Shown here one piece after another: positions 7,071 through 16,466 of a stretch of 41,353 bases of DNA. Numbering within the stretch: position 1 is the first letter of the stretch; each line of letters begins with the position of its first letter. The notes under the pieces were generated by a model that ran no database searches, had not been told where the DNA came from, and was given only the letters and a program-made list of their open reading frames with translations. The stretch lies in NCBI GenBank assembly GCA_004211885.1, contig SHBV01000023.1, positions 1 through 41,353 on the forward strand, written 5' to 3'. The stretch is from Verrucomicrobiaceae bacterium. Lineage in GTDB: Bacteria > Verrucomicrobiota > Verrucomicrobiia > Verrucomicrobiales > DEV007. A program made the position numbers and the translations under genes.

Positions 7071-10000
7071 ATGTATGGGTTTTTAATATTATTTATTTCA
7101 TCGATATGTACTCTTAATGCTATCGAATCGTTTAATGTTAAATTAAGGGACCGTATTACGGGCGAAAGTGGGAGCGTTGAGATTAGAGAAAGAATCCAAA
7201 AATGGGTCCCTTCAGAGACTGCAGTGATAGTATGCGATATGTGGGATTCGCATCATTGCTATAATGCGGTTAAGCGAGCTAAGGAAATATCGCCGAACAT
7301 TGACAAGCTGATTCATGAAGTCAGAGCGAGAGGAGGAACAATAATTCATTCGCCCTCGTCTTGCGTTGACTTTTATAAATCTAATCCAGCCAGAGTCAGA
7401 GCAAAGAATGCGCCAGCAGCAAATAATTTGCCTGATGGTATCAGTGCCTGGATGCACTGGATAAGCAAAGAAGAAGAGGCGGCTGGTTATCCTATCGATC
7501 ATAGTGATGGCGGTGAAGACGATGATCCAGATGAGCATAAGGAGTGGGTGCGAAAATTGCAATCAATGGGGCGAAATCCCCGTTCTCCCTGGAAGAGGCA
7601 AATTGATTTAATAAAAATCGATAATGATCGAGACTATATTACAGATAGTGGAGTGGAGAATTGGAATATTCTTGAGAGTAAAAAAATTAAAAATGTCATG
7701 GTTCTAGGTGTACACACAAACATGTGTGTATTGGGTAGACCCTTTGGTCTTCGGCAGTTAGCAAAGAATAATAAGAATGTCGTACTGGTGAGGGACCTAA
7801 CGGATACGATGTACAATCCAAAAATGCCTCCGTTCGTGAGTCATTTTGCTGGGACCGATCTTATTGTCAGGCACATCGAAAAGTATGTTTGTCCTACAAT
7901 ATCAAGTGATGAAATCGTCGGCGAAAGTTTTGCGAAATTTCAATCTGATGACCGTCCGAAAATATTATTTTTAATTGGTGAGAAGGAATATCTTACTAGG
8001 CTTACCTTACCTGCATATGCGGAGAAGAATCTCACTGCCAAATACAGGCTCGAATTTCGTTTTGCGAAGGACGGGCAAAATGATTTTGGAGATTTAAATT
8101 CAGCGTTGAATGAGGCTGATCTATTATTTATTAGTGTACGAAGGAGGGCTCTGCCGAGCGAACAATTGAGGGCAGTAAGGGAATATATTATGGCATCTAA
8201 TCCTGTCATAGGGATTCGAACTTCTAGCCATGCATTTTCTTTGCGTAATCAAAAGCCAGAGCAAGGACATGAGGCTTGGGAAATGTTTGATCCAGAGGTT
8301 TTTGGTGGAAATTACCATGGTCATCATGGGAGTGATAAGAAGACCTTTGCTAAGTCTGTCGATGCGGCGCATCCAATCATGAAAGGCGTGACTGTCGATG
8401 AGTTTCCTACGGGCGGGTCTTTGTATCAAGTTTTACCATTGGAGAAAAACACCCACGTTCTTATGAGTGGGCGTGCAGTAGGAATCAATGAGAATCAGCC
8501 AGTGGCTTGGGCATACGAAAATAAATTCGGAGGCAAGAGCTTTTACACTTCCCTTGGTCATAAAAATGATTTTTCCAATCTCAACTTTATTAAGATGATT
8601 GATAATGCCCTCTCATGGGCCCTTCACAAAGACGCAAAAAAAAAAAATAAAAAGATCAAGATAAGCAGTTCTTTGCCGGAGCCATCGGCAGGCTACCCAA
8701 TAAAGTCTCCTATTGAAGGAGCGATGAGTCCTCGGGATTCTACAAAATTAATTTCAGTGCCTGACGACCTTTCTGTCGATCTGGTTTTATCGGAGCCAAT
8801 CATTAAACAGCCTTTGCACTTGAGTTTTGATTCCAGAGGAAGATTGTGGGTTGTTCAGTATATACAGTACCCTGATCCTGCAGGGCTGAAACGAATCAGT
8901 AGAGACAAGGTCTGGAGAGTCGCTTATGATAGGGTCCCACCGCCACCACCATATCCATCAGGCTCACCATTCATTGGTAAAGATAAAATTTCAATACATG
9001 AGGACACCAATGGAGATGGTGAATTTGATAAGCATAAGATTTTTGTTGATGGGTTGAATATGGTAACAAGTGTTGCTCATGATGGTAGTGGAGTATGGGT
9101 AACTAATCCTCCGTACTTGCTTTATTATCCTGATAAAAATGGAGATGATGTGCCAGATTCTGACCCTGTAGTTCATTTAGAAGGCTTTGGGTTGGAGGAT
9201 TCTCATTCAATAGCAAATAGCTTGTCGATAGGACCTGACGGGTGGATCTATGGAGCGCAGGGGAGTACGGTAAGTGCAGCTGTTACTTCGCCGCTTTCAG
9301 TTGGCCCTAAAGCTGCAGTCAAATCGATGGGGCAAAACGTTTGGCGCTATCACCCAAAAAATCATGTATATGAAATTTTTGCCGAAGGTGGTGGCAACGC
9401 ATTTGGCTTAGAAATCGATTCTAGAGGTAGAGTCTATTCTGGTCATAATGGCGGCAATACTCGGGGATTTCATTATGTGTTGGGCGGATACTATCAAAAA
9501 TCCTGGGGCAAGCATGGAGCATTAACTAATGATCACGCTTATGGATATTTTGCTGCAATGAAGAATGCACAAGTAGAAAGATTCACTCATCAATTTATTA
9601 TCTATGAAGGGAATGGATTGCCTAAACGATATGCTGGAAAATTGTTCGGTGTAGACGTCCTGCATAATAATTTAGTCTTATCTGATGTGTTTAATGATGG
9701 TTCTACTTTTCAAACAAAAGATATACGGCGAGTCATGTCTTCAAAGGACCCGTGGTTCAGGCCTGTCATGGTAACAGATTCTCCTGACGGTAGTATTTAT
9801 GTTGCTGATTGGTATGATCGGCAGGTCAATCATTATAGAAATCATGAAGGACAAATTGACCATGAGTTAGGGCGTGTTTATCGGCTTAGAACCAATGGTA
9901 AAAGTCCCTTATCCAAGAAAACTAATCTTACTGAATTAAGTAAAGTAGAGCTTTTGGAGGCATCCCGGTCCGGTTCTAGATGGTTAAGGCGTTCGGCTCT

Positions 10001-11600
10001 AGTCGAACTAAGGAGTCGTTATAAGATGGCTGAGATAACTGAGATTAAAAGAAAGCAGCCGACAAGTGCGACTGAGTTAGAGTTAATGTTAGGCTCTGAT
10101 AATTTAATTCCAATCAAGGACATTGAAGATGTAGGCTTGAGAGGATATGCGGTCCGTCGGTTGGCTGCTGGAGTCATAAGTGAAAGACATAGAAATGACT
10201 TGATTGAATTGGCATCAGTTGAAGAGAGCCCGGAAGTTATATCTCAGTTAATTGCAGTTTCCAAGAGGATGGATTCTAATGACGGATTCAAAATAGTAAA
10301 AACCGTATTGTCCAGGGATCTGTTTGATTCTGACCCTCATATTCCTTTGCTGACATGGTGGAGCATTGAATCTAAGGCTGCATCCGATGTTGATGCGATA
10401 AAAGAATTGTTCTCTGACGCTAATATATGGCGAAGTAAGATATTTAGGGATGTTGTTATTGGCCGAGTCATGAGGCGTTTCGCTTCACAGGAAACGGTGG
10501 ACGGGTATTTAATGTGTGCTTTTTTACTAACGAAGGCTGTTGATCAAGAAGTTAAGAAAACGTTAATTAATGGATTCAGTGATGCTCTTCGAGGAAAACA
10601 AATTGGTGTCATGCCGAGTGCTCTCTTAAGTCAATTTGAAGAGTCGAAGAATTTGTTACCATTGACCCTAAGGATTCGCATTAACAGTACTGGTGCAGTT
10701 AACGAAGCCATTGCGCTATTGAATAAAAAAGAGACACCCACATCATCTCTAATCGAACTCATTTCGACTTTAGGATTCGTTCAAGATGATTCTGCTATTT
10801 TTGCAATCAAATCATTATTATCTGAGGGCTCTCATAAGAATGTTGAGATTGCTTGTTTGGCTGCTTTGTCAGCTTACTGCGATGAAGACGAAGTTAAGGA
10901 AATTGCCTTTAATAAAGTGAAGTCTAGCGAAGCTATGATTAGAGAGGCGGCTCTTGATTTGCTCGCTAGTGAACTTTCAGCGGCATTGTTTCTCGTCAAA
11001 AGGTGTAAGGAGGGCGAGTTTCTTTTGCAAACCGCAAATGCATCCATTCATGAAAAGTTACGTGCACATGAGGATCAATCAATAAACGGTTACTTGGATA
11101 AATTGCTAAAAAATACTGATGATAAGATAACTGATTCTCAGGAACGAGAAATTCTTCGGATCAAAGGAATAGTTAGCGCTGCGGGTGGAAATCCAAAGAA
11201 CGGTGAGAAAACGTTTACAAGATTATGCATTGGTTGTCATAAGATGTTTGATAATGGGGGCGACATTGGCCCTGACCTTACCAGTTATCAAAGAAACGAT
11301 GTGGACGCATTGCTGATGAGTCTAGTGGCGCCTGCTGCTGAGATACGGGAAGGGTATGAAAATGTTATAATTAAAACAAAATCTAATACGGTTCATTCGG
11401 GATTTCTTGTTGAGGATACTGTTAAATATGCGGCAATAAGAGAGCTGTCAGGAGTTTCTAGGATATTTGAAAGGAATAAAATAAAATCTCTTACAAGTAC
11501 TGGTGTTTCTTTGATGCCCCAGGGATTACTAAATGGCATTGATGATGTTGCGCTTAAAGATTTCTTTGCCTATTTGAGGAGCACCACGCCTCCGTTTTAA
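7071..11600 (+). CDS. Isochorismatase-ThuA-PVC heme-binding (propeller/HEAT/cytochrome c) fusion protein
   Basis: This 1509-residue exported protein has at least five modules. Residues 1-18 are a short signal peptide. Residues ~45-275 are an isochorismatase-like hydrolase: IVCDMWD (D56) and GVHTNMC (C219) give the acid and nucleophile. Residues ~297-518 are a ThuA-like (glutamine-amidotransferase-fold) domain, ending in the lysine-rich linker coded by an A12 run. Residues ~565-940 are a beta-propeller of the PVC membrane-bound dehydrogenase type, with EDTNGDGEFD and SIGPDGWIYGAQG motifs. Residues ~960-1370 are helical HEAT repeats. Residues ~1375-1509 are a cytochrome c with C1386-x-x-C1389-H1390 and a likely distal Met in SLMPQG. 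Such proteins are thought to pass electrons from periplasmic oxidation of sugars or other organics; the substrate is unknown. It is monocistronic after a terminator and converges on rodA (11 bp). The domain boundaries are estimates. Confidence 0.88.
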   Translation: MYGFLILFISSICTLNAIESFNVKLRDRITGESGSVEIRERIQKWVPSETAVIVCDMWDSHHCYNAVKRAKEISPNIDKLIHEVRARGGTIIHSPSSCVDFYKSNPARVRAKNAPAANNLPDGISAWMHWISKEEEAAGYPIDHSDGGEDDDPDEHKEWVRKLQSMGRNPRSPWKRQIDLIKIDNDRDYITDSGVENWNILESKKIKNVMVLGVHTNMCVLGRPFGLRQLAKNNKNVVLVRDLTDTMYNPKMPPFVSHFAGTDLIVRHIEKYVCPTISSDEIVGESFAKFQSDDRPKILFLIGEKEYLTRLTLPAYAEKNLTAKYRLEFRFAKDGQNDFGDLNSALNEADLLFISVRRRALPSEQLRAVREYIMASNPVIGIRTSSHAFSLRNQKPEQGHEAWEMFDPEVFGGNYHGHHGSDKKTFAKSVDAAHPIMKGVTVDEFPTGGSLYQVLPLEKNTHVLMSGRAVGINENQPVAWAYENKFGGKSFYTSLGHKNDFSNLNFIKMIDNALSWALHKDAKKKNKKIKISSSLPEPSAGYPIKSPIEGAMSPRDSTKLISVPDDLSVDLVLSEPIIKQPLHLSFDSRGRLWVVQYIQYPDPAGLKRISRDKVWRVAYDRVPPPPPYPSGSPFIGKDKISIHEDTNGDGEFDKHKIFVDGLNMVTSVAHDGSGVWVTNPPYLLYYPDKNGDDVPDSDPVVHLEGFGLEDSHSIANSLSIGPDGWIYGAQGSTVSAAVTSPLSVGPKAAVKSMGQNVWRYHPKNHVYEIFAEGGGNAFGLEIDSRGRVYSGHNGGNTRGFHYVLGGYYQKSWGKHGALTNDHAYGYFAAMKNAQVERFTHQFIIYEGNGLPKRYAGKLFGVDVLHNNLVLSDVFNDGSTFQTKDIRRVMSSKDPWFRPVMVTDSPDGSIYVADWYDRQVNHYRNHEGQIDHELGRVYRLRTNGKSPLSKKTNLTELSKVELLEASRSGSRWLRRSALVELRSRYKMAEITEIKRKQPTSATELELMLGSDNLIPIKDIEDVGLRGYAVRRLAAGVISERHRNDLIELASVEESPEVISQLIAVSKRMDSNDGFKIVKTVLSRDLFDSDPHIPLLTWWSIESKAASDVDAIKELFSDANIWRSKIFRDVVIGRVMRRFASQETVDGYLMCAFLLTKAVDQEVKKTLINGFSDALRGKQIGVMPSALLSQFEESKNLLPLTLRIRINSTGAVNEAIALLNKKETPTSSLIELISTLGFVQDDSAIFAIKSLLSEGSHKNVEIACLAALSAYCDEDEVKEIAFNKVKSSEAMIREAALDLLASELSAALFLVKRCKEGEFLLQTANASIHEKLRAHEDQSINGYLDKLLKNTDDKITDSQEREILRIKGIVSAAGGNPKNGEKTFTRLCIGCHKMFDNGGDIGPDLTSYQRNDVDALLMSLVAPAAEIREGYENVIIKTKSNTVHSGFLVEDTVKYAAIRELSGVSRIFERNKIKSLTSTGVSLMPQGLLNGIDDVALKDFFAYLRSTTPPF
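8636..8647 (+). repeat. A12 homopolymer between the ThuA and propeller halves
   Basis: Twelve consecutive A residues code for part of AKKKN, exactly in the linker between the hydrolase half and the heme half of the giant fusion. Adding one A would place TAA immediately after the lysines; losing one A (or adding two) would give a stop after eight codons. Both slippage products would end as an isochorismatase-ThuA protein of ~525-530 residues. Confidence 0.95.
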
Positions 11601-11611
11601 TGGGGTAATTT

Positions 11612-12802
11612 TTAGAGCTCCGAATCGGCTCCTCGGTGGATCCAGACGCTCTGACACAATCCCAGCATAAACATCATCATTAAAAGAAAAGTTCCTCCGT
11701 AACTTATAAAAGGTAACGGAATTCCGGTAATTGGAACAAGCAAGATACACATTCCAATATTCATAAAAACATGATAAAAAATAAGTCCTATAAATCCCCC
11801 TATTAGCATTCTTCCAGTCATGTCCTTCGCTGAATAGCATATTAGAAGTAAGAGGGTTAATAGTATTGAATAGAGGGCGATGAGAATGGCTGCACCTCTG
11901 AATCCATGCCTTTCTGCGATTGTAACAAAGATAAAATCATTTATAGAGACATTTGATGGGACAAAGCCCATTTCTGTTACTAGGCTTAATGTGCTATCGG
12001 TAGGGCCAGCGGGTGAATTGGTTTGAGGGGATGAAATGGAGTTGTCTTGGTGCATTTTTCCTAGGTACCCAGCTGAACCTATGGCAATCATGTTGTGTTT
12101 TGGGACCCAAGCAGCGCCCTGTTCGTCTACTGGCTTTTCGTAAAGCATGTTAAGCCAAGTTTCGATTCTTTCTTTCTGATAGTCCTTTAGACCAAAGAAA
12201 TAGAACATTGGTACGACTATTAAACCTAGCTCAATTATTACAATTATATAACGAAGCAAGACCTTTCCTATAATTAATGATGCCATGAAGACTACAGTCC
12301 ATGCCATGGCTGACCCAAAGTCAGTCTCGTTAAGTATTATAAGGCAGGGCATGCCAACGACCGGAGCAGCAAGAAGAATTTTTAGTAATGAATGTTTAAG
12401 TAGAGGGAATCGCTTTGGCAGTTCGCCAAAAATCACAGCAAGTAATAATATTCCTGAAACGATTGCGAGTTGAGAGGGTTGAAAGGTGAAGCCTCCAATA
12501 GTGAGCCAGCTCTTTGCTCCTGACAGAATTGTGTTAGTTGATAGTAGTAATAATATTGAAACTATGTAGGAAGGAAGCGCGGCCCATTTGATCCACCGGT
12601 AATCTATTAAGCTTGAAGCGAAGTATATGACTGTTCCTATGCCTATCCATAATATTTGATCGTACCATTTGGATGTAATGTTTTCGCCAGTGAGGGATGC
12701 TGTGGCAGCGTTAATTGAATAGACACCAAAAGCGAGTAAGGTTGCCGTTACGGCAACGACGAACCAATGCATTCCGAGAAGTTTTCGGAAAAGGGGTGTC
12801 AT
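11612..12802 (-). CDS. rodA: SEDS-family peptidoglycan glycosyltransferase RodA
   Basis: RodA polymerises glycan strands in the elongation machinery at the inner membrane. This 396-residue protein is almost entirely hydrophobic helices and ends with the SEDS signature PITGIPLPFISYGGT (about residues 354-368). The middle carries the long extracytoplasmic loop with the PAGPTDS and NDFIFVTIAERHG segments; SEDS proteins usually have a similar TDFIF...AEE motif, so the E-R variant here is a small deviation. FtsW is the alternative, but the N-terminal FGVYSINAAT and the G-IPLPF form fit RodA better. No mreB, mreC or PBP2 gene is adjacent. It is upstream of nothing on its strand and lies 30 bp after the end-to-end thiG, so thiG and rodA are likely cotranscribed. 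Confidence 0.88.
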   Translation of the reverse strand: MTPLFRKLLGMHWFVVAVTATLLAFGVYSINAATASLTGENITSKWYDQILWIGIGTVIYFASSLIDYRWIKWAALPSYIVSILLLLSTNTILSGAKSWLTIGGFTFQPSQLAIVSGILLLAVIFGELPKRFPLLKHSLLKILLAAPVVGMPCLIILNETDFGSAMAWTVVFMASLIIGKVLLRYIIVIIELGLIVVPMFYFFGLKDYQKERIETWLNMLYEKPVDEQGAAWVPKHNMIAIGSAGYLGKMHQDNSISSPQTNSPAGPTDSTLSLVTEMGFVPSNVSINDFIFVTIAERHGFRGAAILIALYSILLTLLLLICYSAKDMTGRMLIGGFIGLIFYHVFMNIGMCILLVPITGIPLPFISYGGTFLLMMMFMLGLCQSVWIHRGADSEL

Positions 12803-12832
12803 TCTTTAATCTCTATTTTAGTAATCTGAAAT

Positions 12833-13612
12833 TTATTCGGTGATAAATCCTGTTAATGGGCTAGTTCCATGCGCTTCTTTTTGTTCTTCGCTTAACCCGA
12901 TATTATGGGCAGTTCGGCCAGTATTTACTGCATCCTTGAACGCACGGGCCAGTCGTATAGGATCATTAGATATTGCGACGGCGGTATTTATCAGTACTGC
13001 GTCAGCACCTAGTTCCATGGCAGTAGTGGCGTGACTCGGTTTGCCTATGCCGGCGTCAATTACAACGGGAACCGTTGCCTGCTCTATAATAATTTTTATT
13101 TGTTCTTGATTTTCCAGCCCTCTATTTGATCCGATCGGTGAGCCAAGAGGCATTACGGTAGAGGCTCCGGCGTCTTGTAGTCTCTTTGCCAATACAGGAT
13201 CAGCATTGATGTATGGAAGAACTTTAAAGTTTTCTGCAACGAGTGCCTCAGTTGCTTTGAGGGTCTCTATTGGGTCAGGAAGCAAGTACTGTTGGTCAGG
13301 ATGAATTTCTAATTTAATCCAATTAGGTAGCCCCGCGCTTTGTGCTAGTCGTGCAAGTCGTAAGGCTTCTTCTGCTGTATTTGCGCCACTTGTATTAGGT
13401 AAAAGTAAATATTCATTAGGATCTATATAATCAAGAATATTTACAAACTGATCAGGGTCCTTGGTCAGGTTTGCTCTTCTGAGTGAAACGGTAACAATTT
13501 CTGTGCCGGAAGCCTTTAGGGCATCTTTCATTATCTCATTTGATGAGAATTTTCCAGTCCCGATGAAGAGACGTGAATTAAATTTACGGTCTGCAATAGT
13601 TAGTTGATCCAC
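12833..13612 (-). CDS. thiG: Thiazole synthase ThiG
   Basis: ThiG forms the thiazole phosphate ring of thiamine from deoxyxylulose phosphate, dehydroglycine or glycine imine, and ThiS thiocarboxylate. The 259-residue TIM barrel shows FIGTGKF near the N-terminus, the Schiff-base lysine K100 in NWIKLEI, the phosphate-binding MPLGSPIGSNRG loop, and VVIDAGIGKPSHA followed by ELGADAVLINTA. Length is normal. The start is GTG (13610-13612); no in-frame ATG lies just upstream. No thiS, thiF, thiH or thiO is adjacent, so the rest of the pathway must be elsewhere. I found no TPP riboswitch motifs in the 140 bp upstream. Confidence 0.95.
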   Translation of the reverse strand: MDQLTIADRKFNSRLFIGTGKFSSNEIMKDALKASGTEIVTVSLRRANLTKDPDQFVNILDYIDPNEYLLLPNTSGANTAEEALRLARLAQSAGLPNWIKLEIHPDQQYLLPDPIETLKATEALVAENFKVLPYINADPVLAKRLQDAGASTVMPLGSPIGSNRGLENQEQIKIIIEQATVPVVIDAGIGKPSHATTAMELGADAVLINTAVAISNDPIRLARAFKDAVNTGRTAHNIGLSEEQKEAHGTSPLTGFITE

Positions 13613-13752
13613 TTGATTATATATTCAAGCCCCATAGAAAGCTTTGTAAAGTCCAGAGGTGAAGTAACTGCATCTATTTAATATCTAAAAATGACAATAT
13701 TTAATAAAGCTGGGTTTCATATGTTCATTTTGTATGCGACTAGTTTAAAGGT

Positions 13753-14925
13753 ATGGGTGTAATTGAGTTGCCAGTATTCCTAGCTATCGTTTCTGCAATT
13801 CTTGGGGCTACGGTCGGTTCATTTCTCAATGTTGTTATTTATCGTATCCCTCGGGGGCTTTCAGTTAACGAACCTCGACGCTCCTTTTGTCCTAAATGCA
13901 AATATCAAATTCCATTCCATCTTAACATTCCAATTTTGAGTTGGTTTCTCTTGGCGGGAAAATGTAAGAACTGTTCTGGTGTTGTTTCATTTAGGTACTG
14001 TTTTGTTGAGATTTTAACTGCATTTCTTTTCTTATTAGCCTGGTTAACATTTGCAGGGAGCTTTGATCAGGTTTTCTATGAAAATCCACAACTGGTTCTT
14101 GTGTCATGGTTTTTGATATCATTACTTGTTGCCGCCTCATTCATAGATATTGAGCATCATATAATACCTGATCGGATAAACAAATGTGGGGCGGTTGTTG
14201 GAATAATTTCCGCTTTTATTTTCCCTAGCATTGTTCATGAGTTTATGGGAATGGATCAGATATTTTACCAAGGATTCGGTTCAAGGGTCAAAGCCGTTGG
14301 CTGGTCCTTAACTGGAATAGCGTGCGGGCTTTTGGTTTTATATTCGGTTGTTATTTTTGGGAAAATAATCTTTGGAAAAAAATCTTTGAGTTCTGGAGAT
14401 TCAGTGACGTGGAATATTATTGAAGGCAAGGAAAATCCAATTTTAATAATCGAAGATAACGAAATGCCATTTGAGGATTTATTTTTTGTGGGAACTGAGA
14501 AGATAGTCCTATGCTCATCGGAAATTGAGATTAATGGTCAAGAGTATGGGAAAGGCGATTTGATCGTATATTATGATAGGTTGGTTTTTGGTGATGATGT
14601 GGTGATTCCAATAGAAGAATGGAAAACGCTTAATGGAAAATCTTCCGAGATTAATTACAAACGTGAGGCGATGGGCCTAGGGGATGTGAAGTTCATTGCT
14701 ATGTTTGGTGCGTTCATTGGTTGGAAGGGTGTTCTCTTTGCCTTATTCGCTGCCTCATTAATTGGAACGGCTGTTAACCTTCCAGGCAAAATTCTTGGTA
14801 AGGACTCTGCATTTACAAGGATTCCATTTGGGCCTTACTTGGCTGCCGGAGCTTTGTTTTGGCTCTTTTGTGGAGCTGATTTACTTGAATGGTATTTTAA
14901 CCTGCTCACCATAGAGATTCAGTGA
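13753..14925 (+). CDS. pilD: Type IV prepilin leader peptidase/methyltransferase with an insert in the membrane core
   Basis: This aspartyl membrane protease cleaves and N-methylates type IV pilin and type II secretion pseudopilin precursors. The N-terminal GSFLNVVIYRIP motif, the zinc site C46-x2-C49 and C71-x2-C74, and both catalytic aspartates (D132 in FIDIEHHIIPD and D311 in GLGDVK) are present. The usual family length is ~250-290 residues; here it is 390. The excess is a hydrophilic, beta-strand-rich block at ~209-303 between transmembrane helices, just ahead of the second catalytic motif. Hydrophobic helices flank it on both sides. No pilin or secretion gene is adjacent, so the substrates are elsewhere. 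Start ATG at 13753 with an AAAGGT immediately upstream. Confidence 0.92.
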   Translation: MGVIELPVFLAIVSAILGATVGSFLNVVIYRIPRGLSVNEPRRSFCPKCKYQIPFHLNIPILSWFLLAGKCKNCSGVVSFRYCFVEILTAFLFLLAWLTFAGSFDQVFYENPQLVLVSWFLISLLVAASFIDIEHHIIPDRINKCGAVVGIISAFIFPSIVHEFMGMDQIFYQGFGSRVKAVGWSLTGIACGLLVLYSVVIFGKIIFGKKSLSSGDSVTWNIIEGKENPILIIEDNEMPFEDLFFVGTEKIVLCSSEIEINGQEYGKGDLIVYYDRLVFGDDVVIPIEEWKTLNGKSSEINYKREAMGLGDVKFIAMFGAFIGWKGVLFALFAASLIGTAVNLPGKILGKDSAFTRIPFGPYLAAGALFWLFCGADLLEWYFNLLTIEIQ

Positions 14926-14964
14926 TATATCTAATTTTATTTTGAATTCTTAATACTGAATTTA

Positions 14965-16458
14965 ATGACATTATTCAGATTAAAGCTAATTTGTTGGCTG
15001 TCTTTGCTGCTGATTCCATTGTGCATTTCTTTTTCAAAGGATAAGCGCTTATCTGAGTATGGTTATAGTGATGATAAGAATGGTGTGCTTTCTCTGCTAG
15101 GACTTTTAAATAAGAAACATGACACAAAATTATTAGCTAAATATTTGAGTGATCTTGATTCGAATGATTTTTCTAAACGAGAAAGAGCCACTCTCAATCT
15201 TTCACGATTGCCTGTCATTGATCGAGTATTTCTTAATGATGCAATGAAGGGATCTTCTCCTGAAGTGAGCTTCAGGATTAGGAGCATACTGAAGCAGAAT
15301 AACAAAGAGCGGTTTGATGGTATGATAAGAGCTTTGAGTTATGAGATAATCAGAGGTAAACATGAGGGACTTTTAAGTGATCTCTTTAGTTCGGTTGAGG
15401 GTAGGGAGCAGTACTCAATGGGTGGTATGTGGAGATCATTTTCTGAAGCCTCATCAGTGACTGCTAATGAGAAAGACGTTGAGTTACTTAAACGTAAATT
15501 AGTCAGTGATAATGATATGATTCGGTATTCCTCAGTAAAGACATTGTTAAGTCTGTTAGGCGAAAGATCATTGCCTTTTATTGAGATGAACTTAAAAGAT
15601 AAGAATCCACATATTAAGTGGGAATGTGCTAATGCGTTAATGAAATTCCAGAAGAAAGAGTGCCTAATTCCTCTTTCCGAACTTCTTATGTGCGATGAAG
15701 ATTTCGGGCTTAGGTGGAGGAGCCTTGAGGCTCTGCGAAAGATTACAGGTCAGGAATTTGGATATTACGCGGCTGGTAATGCCGAGGAAAGATCAGTGCC
15801 TGCTACTAAATGGACTGATTGGCTCGAGGCTAATGCCGACTCAGCTAAACTTAATTTTGGAGTTCTTGATAATGATCAAGCAGTTGCTCTCTTTAATGGA
15901 AAGAACTTCGAAGAGTGGGAATTTCGTAATTTAGGAGGTAGGCCTGGTGTAATATTTGGAAGGAAAGGACAAGTCCCTGATGAGGATACATGGGATATTG
16001 AAAATCAAAACCTTATTGCTAAGAAGGGATTTCGTAGTGAAATTATTACTAAGCAGAGTTTTCTGAATTATGAATTTTCCTTTGAATATAAACTTCTCGA
16101 AGGGACTAGTGATAGCGGTGTTGGAATCTTTGCTGGGGACGCGGATGAAGGATACCTAGAAATCCAACTCTACAATCAAACGTCTGGTGACCTTTATAAG
16201 ATTGGGGCTGCCCAAATTGTAACTGATGATGGGAATCCCTTGGCATTTAGGTCCACTAAATTCAAGGCTTCTAATGAAGTTAAGGACGAATGGAATAAAA
16301 TGGTGATTAGGGTGTCTGATGGGCAATCAGAAATTAAGGTCAATGGAGAGGTTCAGAACCGAGCCTTAAGTAAAGAGGCAAAGCCATCAAAGATTGTTCT
16401 TCGTAATGAAGGGACAGGAAAAGTAGAGTTTCGCAATCTACTCCTAAAGAAATTATAG
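14965..16458 (+). CDS. Exported HEAT-repeat plus DUF1080 (3-keto-disaccharide hydrolase) protein
   Basis: The protein (497 residues) begins with a signal peptide (about 1-24: basic start, LLLIPLCISFS core). Residues ~55-280 are helical HEAT-like repeats, for example MIRYSSVKTLLSLLGERSL and IKWECANALMKF, probably a binding scaffold. Residues ~305-497 are DUF1080, opening with VALFNGKNFEEWEF and continuing with SDSGVGIFAGD and a C-terminal GTGKVEFRNLLL. DUF1080 is a jelly-roll domain now named 3-keto-disaccharide hydrolase and is abundant in PVC and Bacteroidota genomes, often near sugar oxidoreductases. Hydrolysis of oxidised sugars in the periplasm is the likely role, by family only. It follows pilD by 39 bp on the same strand and converges on rpsI with 8 bp between. 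Confidence 0.82.
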   Translation: MTLFRLKLICWLSLLLIPLCISFSKDKRLSEYGYSDDKNGVLSLLGLLNKKHDTKLLAKYLSDLDSNDFSKRERATLNLSRLPVIDRVFLNDAMKGSSPEVSFRIRSILKQNNKERFDGMIRALSYEIIRGKHEGLLSDLFSSVEGREQYSMGGMWRSFSEASSVTANEKDVELLKRKLVSDNDMIRYSSVKTLLSLLGERSLPFIEMNLKDKNPHIKWECANALMKFQKKECLIPLSELLMCDEDFGLRWRSLEALRKITGQEFGYYAAGNAEERSVPATKWTDWLEANADSAKLNFGVLDNDQAVALFNGKNFEEWEFRNLGGRPGVIFGRKGQVPDEDTWDIENQNLIAKKGFRSEIITKQSFLNYEFSFEYKLLEGTSDSGVGIFAGDADEGYLEIQLYNQTSGDLYKIGAAQIVTDDGNPLAFRSTKFKASNEVKDEWNKMVIRVSDGQSEIKVNGEVQNRALSKEAKPSKIVLRNEGTGKVEFRNLLLKKL

Positions 16459-16466
16459 AGATGAGT

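Noticed and set aside
7185..7900. Isochorismatase domain as a siderophore or enterobactin enzyme
   Set aside because: No siderophore synthesis genes are nearby and the domain is in an exported fusion, so only the hydrolase superfamily can be claimed.
13613..13752. Possible TPP riboswitch before thiG
   Set aside because: I read both strands and found neither the CUGAGA core nor the second conserved TPP-binding region.
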